NCBI GenBank assembly: GCA_021741925.1
Contig: JAIOWW010000018.1
Span: forward strand, 1-14,700
DNA from: Pontimonas sp.
GTDB taxonomy: Bacteria > Actinomycetota > Actinomycetes > Actinomycetales > Microbacteriaceae
DNA length: 14,700 nucleotides
Reading direction: 5' to 3'
This document shows positions 5,855 through 12,656 of the stretch, in pieces. The first letter of the stretch is position 1; each line of letters opens with the position of its first letter. Below the pieces are notes generated by a model that searched no databases, had not been told where the DNA came from, and worked only from the letters and a program-made list of their open reading frames with translations. Made by a program: the position numbers and the translations under genes.

Positions 5855-6221
5855 CAAATTCTTCGGCCACTTTGCGCAGGAGCGCTGCGATCTTCTTGGA
5901 GTGGTCGTCATCGGGGTATCGACCACGGCGAAGGTCTCCGCTGGTGCGATCGAGCAACTTCAGCAGGTCCTCCACGATGATCGCCATATCCTCAGCGCCT
6001 TTGCGACCGAAACGCCCGGCAGGGGCGTCCAAGATTCGAACACTCAATGCTTGGGCGCCACGTTTTCCTTCGGCAACACCAAACTCCACTCGAGCTCCTG
6101 CTTTGACGACATCTCCAGGAGAGAGTGCAGAGGCGTGGAGGAACACTTCCTCACCATCGTCGGTGTGGATAAAACCGAAGCCTTTGTCTTGGTCATAAAA
6201 CTTGACCTTGCCGGTGGGCAT
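5847..6221 (-). CDS. Cold-shock-domain protein with C-terminal extension
   Basis: A 124-residue protein, longer than the usual 65-70 residue CspA. The N-terminal cold-shock domain has MPTGKVKFYD, RNP1 KGFGFI (13-18) and RNP2 VFLHAS (26-31), which bind single-stranded RNA or DNA. The extra C-terminal half (RFGRKGAEDMAIIVEDLLKLLDRTSGDLRRG onward) is predicted helical and is typical of a longer actinobacterial CSD form. Likely role: nucleic-acid chaperone affecting RNA structure or translation. GAAAGG lies about 7 bases before ATG 6221. It is followed by DUF3027 with an 8-base overlap, so the two are probably co-expressed. Confidence 0.9.
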   Translation of the reverse strand: MPTGKVKFYDQDKGFGFIHTDDGEEVFLHASALSPGDVVKAGARVEFGVAEGKRGAQALSVRILDAPAGRFGRKGAEDMAIIVEDLLKLLDRTSGDLRRGRYPDDDHSKKIAALLRKVAEEFDA

Positions 6222-6265
6222 GTTGACGCCTTTCTGTCAGTCACCAAGCGAAATGTCGCTCCCCG

Positions 6266-6297
6266 CAGGATACCGCCTCTTGTGCCGGGATATCCTG
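6266..6297. promoter_or_regulatory. Symmetric divergent promoter (cold-shock gene / small membrane protein)
   Basis: CAGGATA (6266-6272) and TATCCTG (6291-6297) are perfect inverted repeats 18 bases apart. Each arm holds a TATCCT -10-like box pointing outward. The plus-strand box ends 6 bases before GTG 6303, giving a leaderless transcript. The minus-strand box (6272-6267) would give the cold-shock gene a leader of about 40 bases. The symmetry could also be a regulator site. Confidence 0.5.
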
Positions 6298-6302
6298 GGG
6301 TC

Positions 6303-6578
6303 GTGACATCCGCAGAGAGCATCGAACCTACCGCCACTGAGCGAATCCTCGCCGCCATGATCGTGGGGGTGGTCGCACTCTCGGTCCTTGCCTTCTTCTC
6401 CATCATTGTGGGGACGTGGCAGGGCATGGATTCTGAAGCTTTTTCCGCGGGTATATGGCCAGCCATCACGATGCTGCCGCTCTTCGGACTCCCCCTCGGC
6501 TTTGTCCTGATTATCACCTTGTTGATTATCTCCACGAGGCGTCGGCGCGCGTTAGGGACTGATGACGCTTCCGAGTGA
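6303..6578 (+). CDS. Small membrane protein with two predicted TM helices
   Basis: A 91-residue protein from GTG 6303. It has two hydrophobic helices (about 15-37 and 52-78), a Pro/Gly-rich stretch LPLFGLPLGF in the second, and a basic end STRRRRA indicating a cytoplasmic C-terminus. Similar short proteins occur next to XPB genes in Microbacteriaceae and are often mislabelled as ABC-transporter ATPases; there is no ATPase motif here. The in-frame codons upstream of 6303 lie antisense to the cold-shock gene and are not used. The start is supported by the leaderless -10 box. The 3' end overlaps the next gene by 17 bases. Function unknown. Confidence 0.72.
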   Translation: MTSAESIEPTATERILAAMIVGVVALSVLAFFSIIVGTWQGMDSEAFSAGIWPAITMLPLFGLPLGFVLIITLLIISTRRRRALGTDDASE

Positions 6579-8313
6579 CACCACGCTCGCACTCATCAGT
6601 TGGCTAGCTTCGAGAGACACCACAGAGCTCCAGCGCTTGATTCGGTCTCGAGGCATACCCCACTCGTCGTGCACAAACTTTCGAACTCTGGCGCAAGCGC
6701 TTCTGGACCCCTCGAATATTCGAGACTCTCTGCAGTCACTTGCTCGTGGTGAGCTGCTTGCCCTGAGAGACCCGGAAAGTGCGACTGCTCGCTCGAGCAA
6801 GGTTCTCGAAGAGCGTGGGTTCCTCGCCATAACAGCCGAAGGAACCTCGCTCTTGATCCCCCCCGCAAGCCTCGAGCTCCTCGCTGACCTGGATGCTACC
6901 GAGCGTGAACCATTGCTGTCGCAGCCTGAGGCTCTGAAGGAGTCAGAGATTTCGGCTGCGGCAAGCCATGCACTGACCACCGTGATAACCGTGTCAGACC
7001 TGTTGGACGCTGTCGCGAATACACGCTTGCCCATGAGTCAAGACGGGCAACTCACGGCAACCTCTCTGAAGAATCTGCAGAACGAGCTGGGCTCCGGGTA
7101 TGACATTCCCGAGCTGTGGGCTAGCGCTACACAAGCCGGGCTCCTGGGCTCCCGCAACGCGGCAGCGGCGCTCACCCAGAGCGCTCTTGCATGGCGGGCA
7201 CTACCCGACGAGGAACGACTTACCCTCCTCGCCCAGTCGTGGTGGTCAACACTCCCCTCGTGGTTGTCGGCAACTTTCTCTGCCCACCACACCATGGCGT
7301 GGGATTCCTCTCTGGTGACACACCTGGACTATCACTACCCCTTAGTGGACTCCGAAGCTCTTCTCGCCGAAGCCCTTACCGGCGCCCAGATGTTGGGTGT
7401 CGTCCATAGTTCACGAGCGACACCGTGGGGATTGGCGCTCTGGAGCTCGGGGAAAGTTGCAGAGGAGTTCCAATCGTGGAGTCCCCCCGCTGCGCCAGGA
7501 GTGTTTGCCCACGATGACTACACCCTCTTGGCGAGTGGCCCACTAGAGCCACACCATCGTCGAGTGCTCGCGAGCATTGCGACCCGCGAGTTAGGGGGGC
7601 TTGTCCCTCGATATCGGATAACCGCAGCCTCTGTGCTGAACGCTTTGCAAGACGGGGTCGCCCCGGAGAGCATTCCCGTCCTCCTGGCCGAAGTGTGTGT
7701 AAACGAGGTGCCCGCCAGCATGATCGCTCTGGCTGAGGACGTCACCCGCCGAGCGCTCGATCTCGAGGTACACCCTCACGGCGAATCCACCACACTCACC
7801 ACCCGACGAGATGAGCTAGCCGAAGAGCTCCTCTCTGACCCTGGCCTCATTGTGCTGGGGCTCAAGCGAGCCGGCGATCGGGAACTAAGGTGCTCCTGGC
7901 CCGCAGAGCGGGTCCACTCGACCCTGCTCGCAGCCTCCTACCCCAGCCTCTTGGTGGACTCCGAAGGTGCACCTCTAGCGTCTGACCCGCCCCTGGCGGA
8001 TCACCACGATTCAGCGAGTGAGGAGCGACTGGCCAGCGCGTTGACTGAGCTGGTGGCAAGCGCCAACGAATCTGCCGCAAAGGGTGTGCCCGCAGGGTTC
8101 ACCAGCATTATTGAGGTTGCCACAGAGACCAAGACGCCTTTGGAGATTGTGGTGACGATGCCCGATGGTTCCTCCGTCACGGTCGTGATGGAGCCTCGGG
8201 CACTCAGCGCTGGGCGACTGCGCGGGGTTGAACTGAAACATGCTGTCGAGAAGACGTTCCCGGTGTCGCACATCACCAGCGTGCGCGCGTGGTCCGAGGA
8301 GGACGAACGCTAA
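6562..8313 (+). CDS. Helicase-associated protein (XPB/Ssl2-like helicase N-terminal / Helicase_C_3 type)
   Basis: A 583-residue protein without Walker motifs, lying directly before the XPB helicase. The N-terminal part opens with a helical SAP-like stretch (LASRDTTELQRLIRSRGI). The region around PGVFAHDDYTLLASGPLEP and RYRITAASVLNALQDGVAPESI (about 310-385) matches my memory of the Helicase_C_3 (XPB/Ssl2-like) domain. The C-terminal end (EIVVTMPDGS...EPRALSAGRLRGVELKHAVEKTFPVSHI) is a WYL-like beta segment. Mycobacteria keep the same pair adjacent (the Rv0862c-Rv0861c locus). Likely role: partner or loader of the XPB helicase in DNA repair or remodelling, by inference. ATG 6562 follows a weak TTAGGG. 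Confidence 0.8.
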   Translation: MTLPSDTTLALISWLASRDTTELQRLIRSRGIPHSSCTNFRTLAQALLDPSNIRDSLQSLARGELLALRDPESATARSSKVLEERGFLAITAEGTSLLIPPASLELLADLDATEREPLLSQPEALKESEISAAASHALTTVITVSDLLDAVANTRLPMSQDGQLTATSLKNLQNELGSGYDIPELWASATQAGLLGSRNAAAALTQSALAWRALPDEERLTLLAQSWWSTLPSWLSATFSAHHTMAWDSSLVTHLDYHYPLVDSEALLAEALTGAQMLGVVHSSRATPWGLALWSSGKVAEEFQSWSPPAAPGVFAHDDYTLLASGPLEPHHRRVLASIATRELGGLVPRYRITAASVLNALQDGVAPESIPVLLAEVCVNEVPASMIALAEDVTRRALDLEVHPHGESTTLTTRRDELAEELLSDPGLIVLGLKRAGDRELRCSWPAERVHSTLLAASYPSLLVDSEGAPLASDPPLADHHDSASEERLASALTELVASANESAAKGVPAGFTSIIEVATETKTPLEIVVTMPDGSSVTVVMEPRALSAGRLRGVELKHAVEKTFPVSHITSVRAWSEEDER

Positions 8314-8324
8314 GCCAGGCACCG

Positions 8325-8330
8325 TAGACT
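8325..8330 (+). promoter_or_regulatory. Candidate leaderless -10 box for XPB helicase
   Basis: TAGACT in the 25-base gap before XPB ends 8 bases before GTG 8339. It would allow XPB expression separately from its upstream partner. There is no Shine-Dalgarno before the GTG. Confidence 0.45.
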
Positions 8331-8338
8331 GGCTGGTT

Positions 8339-10024
8339 GTGAATCCCGACGGCCCCCTCATCGTTCAAAGCGACAGGACCGTCCTGCTCGAGGTTCACAA
8401 CGCCCTCGCTGATTCGGCTCGTCACGCTCTCGCCGTGTTTGCCGAACTCGAGCGGGCTCCGGAGCACATGCACACCTATCGAATCACCCGGCTTGGTCTC
8501 TGGAACGCCCGCGCAGCCGGTCACACGTCAGATGAGATCCTCGGCACTTTGGAGGAGTACTCCAAGTTCCCGCTGCCTCAGGGCATTGCGGAAGAAATTA
8601 CCGACACGATCCAGCGCTATGGACAAATTGAGATCACCAGAGACGGTGACGACCTGTTCATCTCGTGCACGACACCGGCTATTGAGGCCGAGATCACCCG
8701 GACCCAGAAGATCAAGGACCTCCTCGGCGATCGCGACGACCAGGGCCGCTACCCCCTCGCACCATGGTCGCGAGGCCTCATCAAACAGGAACTCCTCAAA
8801 AAGGGCTGGCCCGCCGCCGATCATGCCGGTTTCGCTGCGGGGGAACCCCACGACATTTCCCTGGGAGAGGGGGAGTGGTCACTCCGGGACTACCAAAAAG
8901 AGGCCATTGGACGTTTTTCCCAGAGTGGCTCTGGCGTCGTGGTCTTGCCCTGTGGTGCCGGGAAAACAATTGTTGGCGCAGGTGTCATGGCGGAACTCGA
9001 CACCACGACCCTCATCCTGGTGACCAACACCGTGTCGGCTCGTCAATGGAGGGCGGAACTTCTGGCAAAAACTTCCCTGACAGAGGACGACATTGGGGAG
9101 TACTCAGGGAGTGTCAAAGAAATCAAGCCCGTCACCATCGCGAGCTACAGCATTATGGCGGCTAAACGCCAGGGAGAGTTCGCCCACCTCGGTGTTTTGG
9201 ACGCCAACAACTGGGGCTTAGTGATCTATGACGAGGTCCATCTCCTCCCCGCACCTGTTTTTCAACTGACTGCTCAATTACAAGCCCGCAGGCGCCTGGG
9301 GCTCACCGCAACCCTCGTGCGAGAAGACGGTCGCGAAGGCGACGTGTTCAGCCTGATTGGCCCGAAACGCTTTGATGTCCCGTGGAAGCAGCTCGAAGCG
9401 GAGGGTTACATCGCTCCAGCAACGTGCGTCGAGATTAGGTTGGAACTTCCGCAGAGCGAGCGACTGGAGTATGCGGCGAGTACGGACAAGGAGCGCTTCC
9501 GGCTGGCCTCAACCTCTCCGTCGAAGAGTGCCATCGTCACGGAATTATTGGCGCTTCACTCCGATGACCCCACCCTGATTATCGGCACCTACCTTGAACA
9601 AATTGAAGCGCTTTCCGAGGGACTGGGTATCCCGATGATTACGGGAGACACCCCGGTTCCCGCGCGGGAGGAGCTGTATCAGGCGTTTCGCCAGGGCGAC
9701 ATCTTGCGCCTCGTGGTCTCGAAAGTCGCGAACTTCTCTATCGATCTCCCGGAAGCGTCCGTCGCGATCCAAGTTTCTGGGTCTTTCGGCTCGCGGCAGG
9801 AGGAGGCCCAGCGGCTGGGTCGTATCCTTCGACCCAAGGCCAGCGGTCGACCTGCGGTGTTCTATACGTTGGTTGCACGAGACACCGTGGATCAAGATTT
9901 TGCCCTGAACCGTCAACGATTCTTGGCTGAGCAAGGCTATGGCTACACGATTATGGATTCCACTGAAGTGACACAGAAAGTGCCAACGATTCTGTCAGAC
10001 AACATTCAGCAATCTCCCAGATAA
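8339..10024 (+). CDS. XPB/ERCC3-type DNA repair helicase
   Basis: A 561-residue SF2 3'-to-5' DNA helicase like the eukaryotic TFIIH subunit XPB. The N-terminal damage-recognition-like domain starts DGPLIVQSDRTVLLEV and includes ELERAPEHMHTYRITRLGLWNARAAG. Motor motifs in order: WSLRDYQKEAI Q-like region (180-190), Walker A PCGAGKT (204-210), DEVH box (298-301), TAT motif III (323-325), the XPB-specific RED triplet (328-330) and motif VI QRLGRILRPK (491-500). All catalytic residues seen are intact. GTG 8339 is chosen over the frame-maximal 8240 because homologues begin at the DGPLIVQSD block and the earlier part overlaps the upstream gene. Probable role: unwinding at lesions or R-loops; the bacterial pathway is unsettled. 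Confidence 0.93.
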   Translation: MNPDGPLIVQSDRTVLLEVHNALADSARHALAVFAELERAPEHMHTYRITRLGLWNARAAGHTSDEILGTLEEYSKFPLPQGIAEEITDTIQRYGQIEITRDGDDLFISCTTPAIEAEITRTQKIKDLLGDRDDQGRYPLAPWSRGLIKQELLKKGWPAADHAGFAAGEPHDISLGEGEWSLRDYQKEAIGRFSQSGSGVVVLPCGAGKTIVGAGVMAELDTTTLILVTNTVSARQWRAELLAKTSLTEDDIGEYSGSVKEIKPVTIASYSIMAAKRQGEFAHLGVLDANNWGLVIYDEVHLLPAPVFQLTAQLQARRRLGLTATLVREDGREGDVFSLIGPKRFDVPWKQLEAEGYIAPATCVEIRLELPQSERLEYAASTDKERFRLASTSPSKSAIVTELLALHSDDPTLIIGTYLEQIEALSEGLGIPMITGDTPVPAREELYQAFRQGDILRLVVSKVANFSIDLPEASVAIQVSGSFGSRQEEAQRLGRILRPKASGRPAVFYTLVARDTVDQDFALNRQRFLAEQGYGYTIMDSTEVTQKVPTILSDNIQQSPR

Positions 10025-10025
10025 T
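10020..10025 (+). promoter_or_regulatory. Leaderless -10 box for the response regulator
   Basis: GATAAT (5 of 6 to TATAAT) contains the XPB stop codon and ends 6 bases before ATG 10032, giving a leaderless start within the operon-like string. Confidence 0.58.
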
Positions 10026-10031
10026 AGCCAC

Positions 10032-10724
10032 ATGGCTGATGGACCCAAAATTCTTGTTGTCGATGACGAGCCCAACATTAGGGACTTGCTCACGACCAGC
10101 CTGCGCTTTGCAGGCTTTATGGTGCGCGCGGTAGGGACTGGCGCTCAAACTATCTCTGCAGTGCTCGAGGAAGAGCCCGATCTGATCGTGCTCGACGTCA
10201 TGCTCCCCGACATCAACGGTTTCGGTGTGACTAAGCGCCTGCGCTCCAGTGGCTACACCTGCCCCATTCTGTTCCTCACCGCGAAGGATTCAACAGAGGA
10301 CAAAATCACCGGGCTCACGGTTGGAGGCGATGATTACGTCACCAAACCTTTCAGCCTCGACGAGATTGTCGCGCGTATCAAAGCAATCCTTCGTCGAACA
10401 CTGAATGAAGAAGACGACGCCCTTATCCGGGTGGGTGAGTTGAGCATGGATCAGGACACTCACGAAGTGTTCTTGGGCTCAATCCCCATTGATCTCTCCC
10501 CCACCGAATTCAAACTCCTGCGCTACCTGATGTTGAACCCCAACCGCGTGCTCTCCAAGGCGCAAATCCTGGACCATGTGTGGGAGTACGACTTCAATGG
10601 TGATGCCGGGATTGTCGAAAGCTATGTCTCGTACCTTCGGCGAAAGCTCGACCCTCACACTCAGGAGCCACTGATCCAGACCAAGCGTGGTTTTGGATAC
10701 ATGCTGAAGTCCGACAAGGCCTAA
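10032..10724 (+). CDS. OmpR/PhoB-family response regulator
   Basis: A 230-residue two-domain regulator. The receiver domain (about 5-120) has the acidic pocket DDE (11-13), phospho-acceptor D55 in LDVMLPD, T83 in FLTAKD and K105 in VTKPFS. The winged-helix DNA-binding domain (about 130-228) shows ELSMDQDTHEV, LSPTEFKLLRYLMLNPNRVLS and VSYLRRKLD...TKRGFGYML. It resembles the actinobacterial TrcR/TcrX/MprA group. It is phosphorylated by the histidine kinase that follows 10 bases later and presumably binds tandem promoter repeats. Signal and targets are unknown; homology alone does not assign a mycobacterial name. Confidence 0.93.
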   Translation: MADGPKILVVDDEPNIRDLLTTSLRFAGFMVRAVGTGAQTISAVLEEEPDLIVLDVMLPDINGFGVTKRLRSSGYTCPILFLTAKDSTEDKITGLTVGGDDYVTKPFSLDEIVARIKAILRRTLNEEDDALIRVGELSMDQDTHEVFLGSIPIDLSPTEFKLLRYLMLNPNRVLSKAQILDHVWEYDFNGDAGIVESYVSYLRRKLDPHTQEPLIQTKRGFGYMLKSDKA

Positions 10725-10734
10725 GCCCCTGGCC

Positions 10735-12228
10735 ATGCTCTCAGGCATGCAACAGTGGTGGGAATCCACCTCACTGCGGACCAAAATAACCGGGGTCACC
10801 GTTATCGTCATCACCCTCGGTCTGTTTGGGATTGGGGTGGGAACTATGACCACCGTTCAGCAGTACATGGTGGACGAGGTGGACCGCAAGATCGACGAAG
10901 TAGCTGCCGGCCTGTCCCCCAGCCTCACCACCTCAGACTTTGCCTCTTTTGACACCACCGGTCAGGCGGGCTCGCGGAGCTCCTACTTTCTTGCCGCTGT
11001 CTCAGACGATGGTCAGGTGCTGGCAAGCAACCTTGAGCCCCAAAGTTCGGGATATCAACCCGACGTGAGCGGCATTACACAGAGCTTCATTCTCAACAAC
11101 TCCTCCAATTTCACCGTGCAGAGCATTGACGGCAACACAGAATGGCGTCTCCACGCCTACAGCCTGCGGATCATCCAGGAAACGAAGATGACCCAAGAAG
11201 AGGCAACCCTCATCATCGGAGTGGATCTGGAGGAATCCAAACAAACTGTCGGTCGTTTTGCCACCATCTTCCTGCTCTTTGGGCTGGCGGCGGTTCTCTT
11301 CAGTGCGATTCTCACGCGATTCCTCGTCACCACCACCTTCCGACCTCTCCGGGAGGTCGAGATGACGGCTGCTCGCTTCGCGGGGGGAGACTTCTCCCAA
11401 CGACTAGGTGGCGCGACACCGAACACCGAAGTGGGGCGCCTTACTCGCTCACTCAACACCATGCTCTCGCGTATCGATCGCGCCTTCGCCGATCGTGCTA
11501 ACACCATCGAACAGATGAGACGCTTCATCGGAGACGCGAGCCACGAGCTTCGCACCCCACTGGTGTCTGTTCGCGGCTATGCGGAGCTCTATCGCATGGG
11601 AGCCCTCACCAAGAAAGCGGATGTCGCTCAGGCTATGGAGCGCATCGAAAAAGAGGCCGAGCGGATGACCACTCTTGTCACAGACCTCCTAGAGCTAGCC
11701 CGTTTGGATGAAGCTAAACCCTTAGAGCTGGGGCCGGTGAACCTGGTGAGCCTCGCCCACGACCAAGCGATGGACGCTCAGGCCAGCGCCCCGGGTCGAA
11801 CGGTGACCCTGTGGCATGACGGGGAGCTCGTCCACAACCCCACCGCAATTCCCCCCATCACTCTGAGCGCGGAAGAAAACAAGATCCGGCAGGTCCTAGC
11901 CAACCTGCTACAAAATGCCGTGAGATTCAGTCCCGAAAACTCTCCCATCGAGGTCATCGTGGGGCGTGAGTCCAACCCGGCCCGTGGAGTAGTCAGTGTG
12001 GTGGACCACGGCGAAGGAATACCTCTTCAGCTCCGCGACAAAATCTTCCAACGACTGTTCCGAGCTGACACCTCTCGTGCCCGTGAGACGGGAGGCTCAG
12101 GCCTCGGGCTCGCCATCGTCGACACCATCGTGAAACGTCACAAAGGCACCATTCGAGTGGACGAAACCCCCGGTGGCGGGGCCACATTCCACGTGTCCCT
12201 CCCGCTTGTCCCCAATCAGTCCTCATAG
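10735..12228 (+). CDS. Membrane sensor histidine kinase
   Basis: A 497-residue kinase, cognate partner of the preceding response regulator. It has TM1 (about 17-39), an extracytoplasmic sensing domain (about 40-172, rich in Ser/Thr/Asn), TM2 (about 174-197) and a HAMP linker (about 198-250). The dimerisation/phosphorylation segment is FIGDASHELRTPL with H270. The ATP domain has the N box NLLQNAVRFSP, G1 DHGEGIP, the F box FQRLFRAD and G2 GGSGLGLAIV. All catalytic boxes are intact. ATG 10735 or the in-frame ATG 10747 could be the start; neither has a clear Shine-Dalgarno, so coupling to the regulator gene is likely. The sensed signal is unknown. Confidence 0.92.
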   Translation: MLSGMQQWWESTSLRTKITGVTVIVITLGLFGIGVGTMTTVQQYMVDEVDRKIDEVAAGLSPSLTTSDFASFDTTGQAGSRSSYFLAAVSDDGQVLASNLEPQSSGYQPDVSGITQSFILNNSSNFTVQSIDGNTEWRLHAYSLRIIQETKMTQEEATLIIGVDLEESKQTVGRFATIFLLFGLAAVLFSAILTRFLVTTTFRPLREVEMTAARFAGGDFSQRLGGATPNTEVGRLTRSLNTMLSRIDRAFADRANTIEQMRRFIGDASHELRTPLVSVRGYAELYRMGALTKKADVAQAMERIEKEAERMTTLVTDLLELARLDEAKPLELGPVNLVSLAHDQAMDAQASAPGRTVTLWHDGELVHNPTAIPPITLSAEENKIRQVLANLLQNAVRFSPENSPIEVIVGRESNPARGVVSVVDHGEGIPLQLRDKIFQRLFRADTSRARETGGSGLGLAIVDTIVKRHKGTIRVDETPGGGATFHVSLPLVPNQSS

Positions 12229-12281
12229 CTGTTCTTCACACGGGGCGCGTCACGACGGCTCCGGACGGTCGTCTCGCTCTC

Positions 12282-12307
12282 TAGGGTCAGGGGCTGAGAC
12301 AAAGGAG
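12282..12307 (+). promoter_or_regulatory. Candidate promoter and strong ribosome binding site for the WXG100 gene
   Basis: In the 84-base gap after the kinase, TAGGGT (12282-12287) could be a -10 box. AAAGGAG (12301-12307) is a strong Shine-Dalgarno 5 bases before ATG 12313. No convincing -35 is seen. A weak ACGAC/GTCGT dyad lies just upstream. Confidence 0.45.
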
Positions 12308-12312
12308 CCCGT

Positions 12313-12603
12313 ATGACCAGATATTCCGTAGATTCTGACGCAGTCCTCAGCGCTGCCCAGCATGCAAGAGCCACCATTGAGAGGATCCACAGTGACGTTA
12401 TGACACTGAACACACAACTCAACGCCCTAAGCGGGAGTTGGAGCGGGCCAGCCGCGACCGCCTTCATCAGTGTTCACGAATCGTGGCGCAGTACACAAAG
12501 CGCCGTGGAGGCGAATCTTCACGCTCTCAGCCACGCACTATCTCAAGCAGGCATGCATTACCGAGACATGGAAATGGCGAACCAGAGGCTCTTCCAGCGT
12601 TAA
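12313..12603 (+). CDS. WXG100 (ESAT-6-like) protein
   Basis: A 96-residue all-helical protein of the usual WXG100 length. Two long helices are joined by the hairpin turn LSGSWSGPAATAF with the W-x-G motif at W43-S44-G45, which defines the family. Such proteins form dimers and are commonly exported by type VII secretion. No signal peptide is present, as expected. No EccC ATPase, LXG toxin or second partner is in the window, so it is either a solitary secreted factor or a dedicated chaperone-like protein. The Shine-Dalgarno is strong and ATG 12313 is the only sensible start. It follows a two-component system, which may control it; that is inference. Confidence 0.85.
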   Translation: MTRYSVDSDAVLSAAQHARATIERIHSDVMTLNTQLNALSGSWSGPAATAFISVHESWRSTQSAVEANLHALSHALSQAGMHYRDMEMANQRLFQR

Positions 12604-12609
12604 CGGCTA

Positions 12610-12637
12610 TGGGGCGCCTCCCGAAGGAGACGCCCCA
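12610..12637. terminator. Bidirectional hairpin terminator between WXG100 gene and groEL
   Basis: TGGGGCG and CTCC pair with GGAG and CGCCCCA around a CGAA tetraloop: 11 pairs with a single C-A mismatch. It lies 7 bases after the WXG100 stop and 20 bases beyond the groEL stop on the other strand. No T-tract follows in either direction, so it fits the U-less hairpins common in actinobacteria. It can serve both convergent genes. Confidence 0.7.
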
Positions 12638-12656
12638 CAGTAGAGCGGTTCTGGAC

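Noticed and set aside
5760..6302. Upstream extension of the small membrane protein to a 272-codon product
   Set aside because: The added part is antisense to the cold-shock and DUF3027 genes and has no recognisable domain. GTG 6303 has a leaderless promoter directly before it.
8240..8338. N-terminal extension of the XPB helicase
   Set aside because: It overlaps the end of the helicase-associated gene, is Arg-rich, and homologues begin at the DGPLIVQSD block.
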